Below, in pieces: positions 1 through 7,027 of a DNA stretch of 8,361 nt. The stretch covers positions 1 through 8,361 of the forward strand of contig JAJRUC010000506.1 of NCBI GenBank assembly GCA_024278015.1, in the 5' to 3' direction. This stretch comes from Chloroflexota bacterium. GTDB taxonomy: Bacteria > Chloroflexota > Anaerolineae > 4572-78. How positions within the stretch are numbered: position 1 is the first letter of the stretch; every line of letters starts with the position of its first letter. The notes under the pieces were generated by a model. The model was not told the DNA's origin and did no database searches. It saw only the letters and a list, made by a program, of their open reading frames with translations. Position numbers and translations under genes: made by a program.

Positions 1-1
1 A

Positions 2-97
2 CTCATTGTCAAACAACAAGCCGATGAAGTTGTAGTGGCTCCCCCCTTAATCCCTGATGAAGAAACCGCTTTGCGCCCTCAAAGAGGGGGGATTTAA
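2..97 (+). CDS. Possible 3' end of an upstream gene (partial, unidentified)
   Basis: One frame is open from the left edge to a TAA at 95-97 and would encode about 31 C-terminal residues. The first half (LIVKQQADEVVVAPP) has protein-like character. An ADEVV segment occurs near the C terminus of some phosphoribosyltransferase-family proteins, but this is far too short to assign. The second half of the frame is translated from the C-rich/G-rich palindromic repeat at 39-105, so the native C terminus may have been replaced by repeat-derived sequence. An open frame of 31 codons can arise by chance, so confidence is low. The sequence left of the window would settle it. Confidence 0.35.
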   Translation, partial: LIVKQQADEVVVAPPLIPDEETALRPQRGGI

Positions 98-105
98 GGG
101 GGGAG
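39..105. repeat. C-rich/G-rich palindromic intergenic repeat (left copy)
   Basis: The left arm CTCCCCCCTTAATCCC (39-54) pairs with GGGATTTAAGGGGGGAG (89-105), leaving one bulged base. Inside the loop a smaller hairpin, CCCTC-AAA-GAGGG (76-88), nests. A related sequence (CCCCCCTTTAATCCCCCC) lies near the right edge at 8169-8186, so this is a dispersed family rather than a single terminator. No transposase or target-site duplication is visible. It may act as a transcription terminator for the upstream gene, but there is no clean T-tract after the stem. Confidence 0.6.
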
Positions 106-147
106 AAAAACGATAATGCCGAAACTCCTGAACTTGACTAAAGATAA

Positions 148-176
148 TTAACTTGTTTTCCGGCTCTTTTTACAAT
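148..176 (+). promoter_or_regulatory. Candidate sigma70-type promoter for the comEA gene
   Basis: TTAACT at 148-153 (4 of 6 to TTGACA) is separated by 17 bases from TACAAT at 171-176 (5 of 6 to TATAAT). Transcription would start near 183 and leave a leader of about 58 bases before the ATG at 241. A second pairing, TTGACC (196-201) and TATACG (220-225), would start transcription inside the ribosome binding site and is less likely. This is by eye only. Confidence 0.35.
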
Positions 177-240
177 GCGGTAAAAACAGATGCGGTTGAC
201 CCTGCTTTGTCACACAAGGTATACGTTGGGAGGTTATTGT

Positions 241-909
241 ATGAGCAACTGGCTAGAGCGAAACAGGATAGCGGTTTTCGGCTTGCTGGCTGTGCTTTCT
301 GTGGCGGGCATAGTCATTGTCTATCGAAACCCGTCGCCCCCGCCCGTGGAACTGATTACGCTCACCCCGCTTCCCCCAACCGAACCCGCCGTCTCCGTGA
401 GCGAATCCCCCACCCCACAGCCGACCAACACCCCCGGCCCCCTGCGGGTATACATTAGCGGCGAGGTGAAACAGCCCGATGTGTACCTGCTGGCGCCGGG
501 CAGCATTGTTAAAGATGCCATTTTGGCGGCAGGGGGGGCCACCGGACAAGCCGATTTGAACGTGGTTAATCAAGCCCTGGAGCTGACAGACCAACAACAT
601 ATTCACATCCCGTCCAGGACCGAGGCGCTGCCTACCCCGCCGGTGGTTGAGGGCGGCGTCAGCCGGAACATAGCGGTCTCTTCATCAACCCGCCCCCAGG
701 GCAAGGCGACTCCGCTGGTGGTCAACCTTAATACCGCTTCTGCCGTTGAACTGGATATGCTGCCGGGCATCGGCCCGGCCATCGCCGGGCGCATCATCGA
801 TTACCGCCAAACCGTCGGCAACTTCAAAACCATTGAAGAATTGACAAACGTGTCCGGCATTGGTTCAGCCACCTTTGCAAAATTAAAAGACCACATTACG
901 GTTCAATAA
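241..909 (+). CDS. comEA: ComEA-like helix-hairpin-helix DNA-binding protein, membrane anchored
   Basis: A 222-residue protein. Residues 10-28 form one N-terminal membrane segment, followed by a Pro/Thr-rich linker (about 30-67). An SLBB-type domain spans about 68-125 (LRVYISGEVKQPDVY onward, with the AGG turn at 97-99). After a second low-complexity linker, a C-terminal ComEA domain covers about 160-222. It starts with the family signature VNLNTAS and has two helix-hairpin-helix motifs, LPGIGPAIAGRI (174-185) and VSGIGSATFAKL (204-215). In ComEA proteins these bind double-stranded DNA without sequence specificity outside the membrane and pass it to the ComEC channel during natural transformation. 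The ATG at 241 was chosen because GGGAGG (228-233) lies 7 bases upstream and the membrane segment then begins properly; an in-frame ATG at 190 lacks this. No comEC or other competence gene is in the window, so a role in transformation is inferred from the family. Confidence 0.9.
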   Translation: MSNWLERNRIAVFGLLAVLSVAGIVIVYRNPSPPPVELITLTPLPPTEPAVSVSESPTPQPTNTPGPLRVYISGEVKQPDVYLLAPGSIVKDAILAAGGATGQADLNVVNQALELTDQQHIHIPSRTEALPTPPVVEGGVSRNIAVSSSTRPQGKATPLVVNLNTASAVELDMLPGIGPAIAGRIIDYRQTVGNFKTIEELTNVSGIGSATFAKLKDHITVQ

Positions 910-937
910 TAACCTGCTGTTGCAGCGCGGTGGAATA

Positions 938-3100
938 GTGGCCTCAAAACAAACGCAAAAGTTGCCCATTCATAATTTGGGATTGTATCGATTAAATAAT
1001 TTTGTGGGCCGCCGGCCTGAACTGGCGATGCTTAAAAACTGGCTGAACGAATATCCCGTGGTAGCCGTCACCGGCCCGTCCGGCGTCGGAAAATCGGCTC
1101 TGGCAACGGCTTTGGCCGTGGATAATGCCGCCCGCTTTGATGAAGGCGTGTTGTGGATTAGCGCCACCGGCGAGGCCGACTTCGATTTTTATGACATTGT
1201 GCGGGATATTGAAGACGTGCTGGCGACAGGCATCACCAACCAGCCCGTTCAGTTGTGGCCGGTTTTGGTGTTGCAACAACTTTACGGCTTTAACCGGCTG
1301 CTGATTATCGATGAACTTTCCGACGCCGCCCCCGACACCATCGACAAAATTTTTGATATGATTACCCAAATTGGGCCGGGGGGACACGGACGCTTTATTT
1401 TGGTGGGCCGCAATATCCCCCAACGCCTGTTGGAACTGGTGGGCGAGGCGTGGCTGCTTCTGGAGGGGCTGGGCGTAGCTGATGTGGCAAAGTGGGTGCA
1501 AAGATACCAGTATGAATACGCGCTTGACCCCTTGAGCGTGGAGATGCTGCACCAAATTACCGGCGGACACCCGTTGGCCCTGCAAATTGTGGCCGGCCTG
1601 TGGCGCAGCGCCGACAGAAGCCAGTTGATTGACCTGGCTTCGGTACAGTACCCGGACGATTGGGAAGCCCGATTGACCGCCATTGTGACCGCCGCCCTGG
1701 TTTTTTTGAACCGAACCTACCCGGATATGGGACAATTGCTCACCCAGTGCGGGCAGTCTTCCGGCGGCCTGTCTGCCGAAGCCATTGCCGAATTGTACTG
1801 GAACAATATCGAAAGCAACTTTACCCTGGACGAGGCCGTTAAAGAACTGCAACGGCGCGGGTTGCTGATGTACCAGCCGGAAGATGACCGCTATTTTATC
1901 CACCCCATGATTCGACGCTATTCCGGCGTGGTGGGGTACGTTGATTTTGGCTCAATCTCTCGCCGGCAGCATATTTTGGCCCACGCCCGTTATTACCTGA
2001 AGGTGGCCCGGCAATTTAACCGCCTGCCGCCGGAGCAGTGGCCCACCGTCGATGTTGATTGGGGGAATATCCGCAAGGTTTTGAACTATCTGGTGGAAAT
2101 GGCGCAGCAACACCTGGAGTTTCCGTTGGAGCAAGCCTTCAATTTTATCGATGCGGAACAGTTTCCGCAGTTGCCCGCGCACCTTGACAACGCGCTGATT
2201 TTTATCAGAGATTATGCCCTGGCCCTGAGTAATTATCTGGTCTGGCGGCATCCCCCGGAAGGCCGGCGCTGGCTTTCTGCCGCGCTCATCGCCTGCCGGG
2301 TGCTGCGCGACCGGGCTGCTTCGGCCCGCGTGAGTGTGACCCTGGCCGCCCTGGCTTACTTTCACCAAAACTACCAAATGGCCCGCGCCTTGTACCGGCG
2401 GGGATTGCCCTACTTTAGAGAAGTGGGCGATCATGTGCAGGTGGTTCAAGTTGCCAAAAATCTGGGCACGGTTTTGCGGGTGATGGACCAACTGGATGAG
2501 GCCTTGCAAACGTATGCCGAAGCGCTGTCGCTGGCCGTAGCGCACCACCTTACCCGCGAACAGGCCATCATCCAAACCCTGGTGGGGTCTGTGTATTATC
2601 AGCAGCAAGACTATAAAGCCGCCATCGACTGGCATCACAAGGCTCTGATGACGGCCAAGGATAACCGGCAACCGGATTGGCAAGCCGCCCAGTACAACAA
2701 CATCGGCCTGGCGCTGGAAGCCGATGGGAATTATCAGCAGGCCATTGAATATTACCAAAAAGCGGTTCAGGCCCATCGCCGGGTGCAGAACAAAAAAGGG
2801 TTAAGCACCACCTACGGCAATTTGGGCGCGGCCTTTTACCAAACAGGCCAACCGGAACAGGCCCTTGAATGGTACACCCGCGATATGAAAGCCAGAGAAG
2901 AACTGGGCAACTGGCTTGACTTGGCGGCCATTTTGCACAATATGGGACACGTGGCTCTGGAACTGGACGATTTGGAGGCCGGCACCGCCTGTTTTACCCG
3001 CAGCCGGGACCTGTACCGGCAGTTCGGCCAGGCGGAGTTGGCCGAAGAAGAACAGATTTTAATTGACACCATCAAGAACCGAAGAGTATTTTTAGAGTAA
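938..3100 (+). CDS. STAND-family NTPase with C-terminal TPR array
   Basis: About 720 residues, cytoplasmic, with no signal peptide. The N-terminal NB-ARC-like ATPase opens with FVGRRPEL (22-29), then Walker A TGPSGVGKS (45-53), Walker B LLIIDE (121-126), a sensor-1-like RFILVGRN (152-159) and the STAND GxP motif GGHPLAL (209-215). A winged-helix region follows (about 245-335, ending IHPMIRRY). The C-terminal part (about 463-705) holds six TPRs. The last five recur at an exact 40-residue spacing (starts near 503, 543, 583, 623, 663), each with the GxAxxxxGxxxxA pattern. STAND proteins use nucleotide-driven oligomerisation to couple ligand sensing to an output, with TPRs normally acting as sensor. 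No enzymatic or DNA-binding effector is fused, so the output is unknown. Start: GTG at 938 has GGTGGA 3 bases upstream; an in-frame TTG at 920 is the alternative with no visible ribosome site. It lies 28 bases after comEA and 6 bases before the peptidase gene, suggesting one transcript. Confidence 0.88.
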   Translation: MASKQTQKLPIHNLGLYRLNNFVGRRPELAMLKNWLNEYPVVAVTGPSGVGKSALATALAVDNAARFDEGVLWISATGEADFDFYDIVRDIEDVLATGITNQPVQLWPVLVLQQLYGFNRLLIIDELSDAAPDTIDKIFDMITQIGPGGHGRFILVGRNIPQRLLELVGEAWLLLEGLGVADVAKWVQRYQYEYALDPLSVEMLHQITGGHPLALQIVAGLWRSADRSQLIDLASVQYPDDWEARLTAIVTAALVFLNRTYPDMGQLLTQCGQSSGGLSAEAIAELYWNNIESNFTLDEAVKELQRRGLLMYQPEDDRYFIHPMIRRYSGVVGYVDFGSISRRQHILAHARYYLKVARQFNRLPPEQWPTVDVDWGNIRKVLNYLVEMAQQHLEFPLEQAFNFIDAEQFPQLPAHLDNALIFIRDYALALSNYLVWRHPPEGRRWLSAALIACRVLRDRAASARVSVTLAALAYFHQNYQMARALYRRGLPYFREVGDHVQVVQVAKNLGTVLRVMDQLDEALQTYAEALSLAVAHHLTREQAIIQTLVGSVYYQQQDYKAAIDWHHKALMTAKDNRQPDWQAAQYNNIGLALEADGNYQQAIEYYQKAVQAHRRVQNKKGLSTTYGNLGAAFYQTGQPEQALEWYTRDMKAREELGNWLDLAAILHNMGHVALELDDLEAGTACFTRSRDLYRQFGQAELAEEEQILIDTIKNRRVFLE

Positions 3101-3106
3101 GCGCCG

Positions 3107-4639
3107 ATGAAGCCCGGTCTGTGGTTGGTCTTGTTGTTTGTCGTCGCCTTGCCGGCCTGCGTGCCGACCGCGCCCCCGTCGCCGGCCTTTGTCACCGTCA
3201 CCCCCGCCTTAACGCCGCCTCCCCGCTCCCCGGAAGATTTTTCCGTTTACCGAAAAACCATGTTGCCCGATTTTCAAACCGATGTGGACCGCCTGGCCGC
3301 CGCCGGCATCACCCGCTATCAAATTGAAGCCGCCCTGCATTTTGAAGAGGTGTCTCCCAAACGCGGCCCGCGCCTTGAAGGCCGGCTGCGGGTGAACTTT
3401 ACCAATACCGAAGCGGTTATCCTGAACCAGCTTCATTTTCGGATGTTTCCCAATACGCCCGGTTACGGCGGCTTAATGACCGCGACCCATGTTTTGGTCA
3501 ATGGGCAGGCGGCCCCTTTTCAGCGCATTGCCGGAGATACCACTTTGCAAGTAACCTTGCCGCGCCCCCTGCCCCCCGGCCAGGCGATTGACGTATCGCT
3601 GGCCTACCGGGCCGTCATCCCCCCCACCACGCAATACGGCTACGGTCTGTACGGCTATCAGGATAACGTACTGGCCCTGGCCGGATTTTTCCCCATCATC
3701 CCGGCCTTCGATGACCGGGGCTGGCACGTGGAAGACCCGCCGTTGTACGGCGATGCCCCCTATACCGATATCGCTTTGTTTGATGTAACCCTGACCGCCC
3801 CCCGCGAGATGGTCATCGTCACCTCCGGCGATATTTTGACCACCACCTTCCCGGCTGAAAATTTGCAAACAATTCACGCCTTCAGCGGCCCTGTGCGCGA
3901 TTTTTTTGTGGCGATGAGTCCCGATTATCAAAGTACCGGCCGGATGGTTGACGGCGTAACCGTAACCGGCTACTTTTTAAGCGGCCGGCGGGCGCAGGGC
4001 GAAACCATTTTGCGCGTAGCCGCAGACGCGCTTTCGACGTTTGGGCAGTTGTTCGGTCCGTACCCGTACCGGGCCTTCGATGTGGTGGCTGTACCCATGC
4101 CCCCGGCGCTGGGCGGCGTCGAATTTCCCGGCGTGGTGGCTATGGCCGGCCGCTACTACCTTCAACCTGATGACCTGGTGGAATTTGTGACGGCCCACGA
4201 AGTGGCCCATCAATGGTGGTACGGCCTGGTGGGCAACGACCCGGTCAATTATCCGTGGCTGGACGAAGCCTTGACCCAGTATTCGGCGGTGAATTATTTT
4301 GAGCAAATTTACGGCCCCCAAAAGCGCGCAGAGCTGGTTGATACCTGGTTTCGATACCCGTACAATCAACTGTCGGCTTCCGGCGCCGACCGCCGGGTGG
4401 GGGGCAGCGTGGATGAATTTTCGGAAACAGAGTATTCGCTGCTGGTGTACGGCAAAGGCCCCCTCTTTTTTGAGGCCATGCGCGGGCAATTGGGCGACCC
4501 GCGCTATTTTGCCGCCTTGCGGGCCTACGCCGAGGCGCATCGGTACGGCCTGGCAACCCCCACCGACCTGCTGAACGCCTTTGAGCAAGCCGGCGGGGAC
4601 CCGACCGGGTTGTATCGGGAGTGGATTGGCCCCGAATGA
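3107..4639 (+). CDS. M1-family zinc metallopeptidase, predicted lipoprotein
   Basis: A 510-residue secreted peptidase. Residues 1-18 form a lipoprotein signal (basic start, hydrophobic core, lipobox LPAC with Cys18), then a Pro/Thr-rich spacer to about 42. An all-beta N-terminal domain (about 50-235) precedes the thermolysin-like catalytic domain. Zinc ligands form the canonical M1 motif HEXXH-X18-E: HEVAH (His364, Glu365 catalytic, His368) and Glu387 in WLDEALTQY. Tyr448 in VYGKGPLF matches the transition-state-stabilising tyrosine. The exopeptidase motif GxMEN is replaced by GGVEF (336-340): the glutamate that grips the substrate amino terminus is kept, but Met and Asn are not. The large C-terminal helical domain of classical aminopeptidase N is absent, so this is a short M1 enzyme. 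It probably trims peptides outside the cytoplasmic membrane; aminopeptidase activity is inferred. The gene starts 6 bases after the STAND gene with only a weak ribosome site. Its stop lies 3 bases from that of the convergent permease gene. Confidence 0.92.
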   Translation: MKPGLWLVLLFVVALPACVPTAPPSPAFVTVTPALTPPPRSPEDFSVYRKTMLPDFQTDVDRLAAAGITRYQIEAALHFEEVSPKRGPRLEGRLRVNFTNTEAVILNQLHFRMFPNTPGYGGLMTATHVLVNGQAAPFQRIAGDTTLQVTLPRPLPPGQAIDVSLAYRAVIPPTTQYGYGLYGYQDNVLALAGFFPIIPAFDDRGWHVEDPPLYGDAPYTDIALFDVTLTAPREMVIVTSGDILTTTFPAENLQTIHAFSGPVRDFFVAMSPDYQSTGRMVDGVTVTGYFLSGRRAQGETILRVAADALSTFGQLFGPYPYRAFDVVAVPMPPALGGVEFPGVVAMAGRYYLQPDDLVEFVTAHEVAHQWWYGLVGNDPVNYPWLDEALTQYSAVNYFEQIYGPQKRAELVDTWFRYPYNQLSASGADRRVGGSVDEFSETEYSLLVYGKGPLFFEAMRGQLGDPRYFAALRAYAEAHRYGLATPTDLLNAFEQAGGDPTGLYREWIGPE

Positions 4640-4642
4640 GGG

Positions 4643-6151
4643 CTAAATCGCCGATTCGGCGTTGGCGAAAGGCCGGTTTTGCTGCCGCAGGTACACCACC
4701 ACCAGCGCGGCTATCGCCAGCAAAAGCAGTTGCGGCCCAATCGATTCCCAGGTGGGGTAAATGCCGAAGAAGGGGATGGATTGCACAAATTGCACCGGCG
4801 AGGCCGGTAACACATCGGCTACTTGCAGGGCGTGAATGCCGTTGCCCAAAAATTTGAAGCCCAAATAGTAAATCAGCAGGCCCGCCGCCCGGAAAAACGG
4901 CCCAATCGGCAGTTTCAGGCCGATGACCATCAACAGCGCGGCGGTTACAACTAAAACGACGGCCCCCAACCCCAGCCCCAGCAGCAAATCTTTCAGGGCG
5001 ATGGATGACACCATCCCCAGATAAAAGACGGTCGTTTCCGCGCCCTCCCGGAAGACGGCCAAAAAAGAGAGCAACGCCAGGTTGACCATACTGCCGGTAG
5101 CCAATGCTTGCGTGGTTTTGGCGTTGAGATATTTTTGCCAATAGCGGCCGGTCGATTTGCTGTGCAGCCAGTACGATACGTAAAACAGCAGCCCGGCAGC
5201 CGCAATGCCGGTTGCCCCTTCAATGACTTCCCGGTTTTGGCCCGCGCTGATGCGGCTGAAGACCAATTGCATAATCATCGCCATACCCAGACTGGCTGCA
5301 ACGCCCGCGCCGACCCCGGCCCAGATCCAGCCCCGTTTATCGCCGTTGCCGGAACGTTGCAAAAAGGCCAGCAGGGCAGTGATAATCAGCAACGCTTCCA
5401 GCCCCTCCCGCAAAATAATTGCCATTGAATCGAACATGGTGTAGCGTTGACCGGCGGCAAATGGAGCCAGCGCATCCTGAATACGTTCCAGGGCGGCCTG
5501 GGCGCCGGGCAAGTCGGCGGGGGCGGTTTTTAGCGCGGCGGATGCCCGGCCCAAATCAACCTCAATGGCGGTGTAGGCTTCCGGCGATTTGGCTGCTATC
5601 GCGCCCTCAACCACCGGCCAAAGCCGAATGGCCGCGCCCAATTGAGCTTGCGCTTCCGGTACATTGCCCGCTGCGGCGGCCCGGTACGCGGCGGCCAGCG
5701 GGGCCAGCATATCGGCGGGGGCGGCTTCCGGCGCGGCGCCGGCCGGCGGGCTGCCGGTTTCAAAAGATTCGGCCACCTCCAGCGCTTCGGCTTGCATGCG
5801 CGCGTAGGCCGTCTCTACCGCCGGAGCATCAATTGCAGATGCGCCGAGCGCATCTTTAACAGCGTCCAATGCGCTTTCAAGTTCAACATAGGCGGTGGGG
5901 TTTTGCGCCTTGACCGCGTCTTCCATCGATTCCCACATATCGTGCAACTCTTCGTATTCGCGCTGCATCATGGCGGCATCGTTTGAGGCCGCCGCTTCGG
6001 CGCCCTCTGCGGCCACGCGGGCCAGACTGCCCAGTTGCCGGGCTACAGACAATTCCTGCGCCAGGACGGGCATCACCAGCCCCGGCATCAGGATGCCGGC
6101 CAGCAGGAAAACGAAAAAGGAATACGATTTATAAGATAAGTATACTTTCAT
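4643..6151 (-). CDS. efeU: FTR1/EfeU-family iron permease with extracytoplasmic N-terminal domain
   Basis: A 502-residue protein. Residues 1-31 are a signal peptide (cleavage probable after VLA, 29-31). About 32-237 is an Ala-rich helical extracytoplasmic domain made of two related halves. About 240-490 is the permease with seven predicted membrane segments (near 241-263, 275-296, 308-328, 355-379, 388-410, 416-436, 470-488). The two iron-binding motifs of the family are intact in the expected helices: REGLE (248-252) in helix 1 and REGAE (368-372) in helix 4. FTR1/EfeU proteins move iron across the cytoplasmic membrane, usually ferric ion produced by coupled oxidation. No EfeO, EfeB, multicopper oxidase or P19 gene is adjacent, so the oxidising partner is unknown. 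The ATG at 6151 is supported by AGGAG 11 bases upstream and by the signal peptide. It is divergent from a DtxR-type regulator with an operator-like site between them, so iron repression is the likely control. Confidence 0.93.
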   Translation of the reverse strand: MKVYLSYKSYSFFVFLLAGILMPGLVMPVLAQELSVARQLGSLARVAAEGAEAAASNDAAMMQREYEELHDMWESMEDAVKAQNPTAYVELESALDAVKDALGASAIDAPAVETAYARMQAEALEVAESFETGSPPAGAAPEAAPADMLAPLAAAYRAAAAGNVPEAQAQLGAAIRLWPVVEGAIAAKSPEAYTAIEVDLGRASAALKTAPADLPGAQAALERIQDALAPFAAGQRYTMFDSMAIILREGLEALLIITALLAFLQRSGNGDKRGWIWAGVGAGVAASLGMAMIMQLVFSRISAGQNREVIEGATGIAAAGLLFYVSYWLHSKSTGRYWQKYLNAKTTQALATGSMVNLALLSFLAVFREGAETTVFYLGMVSSIALKDLLLGLGLGAVVLVVTAALLMVIGLKLPIGPFFRAAGLLIYYLGFKFLGNGIHALQVADVLPASPVQFVQSIPFFGIYPTWESIGPQLLLLAIAALVVVYLRQQNRPFANAESAI

Positions 6152-6162
6152 GGTAAAATACG

Positions 6163-6167
6163 CTCCT
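6163..6167 (-). promoter_or_regulatory. Ribosome binding site of the iron permease gene
   Basis: On the minus strand AGGAG lies 11 bases before the ATG at 6151. The spacing is a little long but the match is strong. No nearer in-frame start would retain the complete signal peptide. Confidence 0.6.
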
Positions 6168-6177
6168 GAAAAATCAT

Positions 6178-6206
6178 TTTAGACTATCATCGTTTATAAA
6201 ATTCAA
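6178..6206 (-). promoter_or_regulatory. Weak candidate promoter for the iron permease gene
   Basis: Reading the minus strand, TTGAAT (6206-6201) is followed after 17 bases by TCTAAA (6183-6178, 4 of 6). With a 19-base spacer the better box TAAAAT (6181-6176, 5 of 6) is reached. Transcription would start about 15-25 bases before the ATG, leaving room for the AGGAG site. The intergenic region is very AT-rich, so chance matches are likely. Confidence 0.25.
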
Positions 6207-6212
6207 GTGATG

Positions 6213-6218
6213 TATAAT
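6213..6218 (+). promoter_or_regulatory. -10 box of the DtxR-type regulator gene
   Basis: A perfect TATAAT with TG immediately upstream. No convincing -35 box lies 16-18 bases before it. Transcription would start near 6225, the first base of the predicted DtxR/IdeR operator, so the regulator would occlude its own promoter. Confidence 0.45.
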
Positions 6219-6224
6219 ATAAAA

Positions 6225-6243
6225 TTAAGTTACCCTAATTTTA
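6225..6243. promoter_or_regulatory. Predicted DtxR/IdeR iron box
   Basis: TTAAGTTACCCTAATTTTA matches the DtxR/IdeR operator consensus TWAGGTTAGSCTAACCTWA at 15 of 19 positions, including both central half-site cores GTTA and CTAA. It lies between the divergent genes for an iron permease and a DtxR-type regulator, which is where such an operator is expected. An overlapping 7-base inverted repeat, AAAATTA (6221-6227) and TAATTTT (6236-6242), adds to the dyad but is AT-rich. By analogy with the family, the iron-loaded regulator would bind here and repress one or both genes. Confidence 0.6.
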
Positions 6244-6269
6244 GTCTCAAAAAAAAGAGAAATCAAATT

Positions 6270-6953
6270 ATGAGTCCTGCCCTGACCAGCGAAACAATTG
6301 AAATGTATCTGAAAAGCATCTGCGAACTGGAAACAATCGAAAGCCCGGTGGCAATTTCTCAACTGGCGCAGCGTCAAAGCGTGTCCTCGCCGGCGGTCAT
6401 TGAAATGGTCAAGCGGCTTGCCGCCAAAGAGTTGGTGACGCATACGCCGTACAAAGGGGTGGCGTTGACCGTAACAGGCAAAAAGCGGGCGCACAATGTT
6501 TTGCGACGACACCGGCTGTGGGAGCGTTTTCTGGTTGATGTCCTGAACCTGCCCTGGGAAAATGTGCATGACTGTGCTTGCCGGCTGGAACACGCCACCG
6601 CCCCGGCAGTGACCGAATCATTGGCCGCGCTGTTGCAGCATCCGGTCCGCTGCCCCCACGGCAATCCCATTCCGGACGCGGACGGTAATTTGCCGGATGA
6701 TGAAAAACTGCCGTTGGCCGCGCTGGAGATTGGGCAATCGGCCACGTTGGTGAGCGTCGGCTACGAGGAAACGATTTTGCTCGATTACCTGTCCAGGCGC
6801 GGATTTTTTCCCGGCGTGACGTTGACCGTTGAAGATATTGCGCCCTATCAAGGCCCGTTGATGGTGCTGATTGAAGGCCGGGAACAGCCGTGCGCTCTGG
6901 GCCGCGAAATTGCCGGTCGGGTCTTTGTAACTATGGATTCGGGAGAAGGTTGA
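6270..6953 (+). CDS. DtxR/IdeR-type iron-dependent transcriptional regulator
   Basis: A 227-residue protein with the three-domain DtxR plan: N-terminal winged helix (about 5-72), metal-binding/dimerisation domain (about 73-140) and C-terminal SH3-like FeoA domain (about 147-221). Metal ligands known from DtxR are recognisable. Site 1 is Met12 (in EMYLKSICEL) plus Cys104, Glu107 and His108 (in CRLEH). The ancillary site is His81, Glu85 (in HRLWE) and His100. The cysteine in CxxEH is typical of iron-sensing DtxR/IdeR; manganese-sensing MntR has an acidic residue there, so iron is the more likely co-repressor. CPHGNPIP (128-135) is a family signature. The ATG at 6270 is preferred over a GTG at 6207 because the extra 21 residues would be Lys/Asn-rich and lie across the promoter and operator; AAGAGA (6255-6260) is a modest ribosome site. 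The gene is divergent from the iron permease gene and ends before a strong terminator. Confidence 0.93.
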   Translation: MSPALTSETIEMYLKSICELETIESPVAISQLAQRQSVSSPAVIEMVKRLAAKELVTHTPYKGVALTVTGKKRAHNVLRRHRLWERFLVDVLNLPWENVHDCACRLEHATAPAVTESLAALLQHPVRCPHGNPIPDADGNLPDDEKLPLAALEIGQSATLVSVGYEETILLDYLSRRGFFPGVTLTVEDIAPYQGPLMVLIEGREQPCALGREIAGRVFVTMDSGEG

Positions 6954-6967
6954 TTGGATTGGGCAAG

Positions 6968-6997
6968 AAAAAACCCCGCCGTCCGGCGGGGTTTTTT
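6968..6997. terminator. Strong bidirectional intrinsic terminator
   Basis: CCCCGCC (6974-6980) and GGCGGGG (6985-6991) form a 7-bp G+C stem with loop GTCC. Six A residues precede it and six T residues follow, so the hairpin can extend to 13 bp and has a U-tract in either direction. It lies 14 bases after the regulator stop and can also end transcripts arriving from the minus-strand operon on the right. Confidence 0.92.
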
Positions 6998-7027
6998 GGT
7001 TGAGCGTTTTTACGCGGCGGCGGTTTC

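Noticed and set aside
992..1903. Minus-strand open frame (303 codons) opposite the STAND ATPase
   Set aside because: It is antisense to Walker A, Walker B and GxP motifs that clearly define the plus-strand gene, and its translation has no family resemblance.
4649..4661. CGCCG-ATT-CGGCG hairpin near the convergent stops as a terminator
   Set aside because: The stem is only 5 bp, has no T-tract on either strand, and lies inside the permease coding sequence.
4245..5141. Long minus-strand open frame (298 codons) overlapping the peptidase and permease genes
   Set aside because: It is a shadow frame in GC-rich DNA: it overlaps two genes with intact family motifs, and its translation is Arg/Gly/Pro-rich without recognisable domains.
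6176..6194. Second DtxR box nearer the permease start
   Set aside because: A stretch beginning TTAGACTATC matches the consensus at only about half the positions and lacks dyad symmetry.
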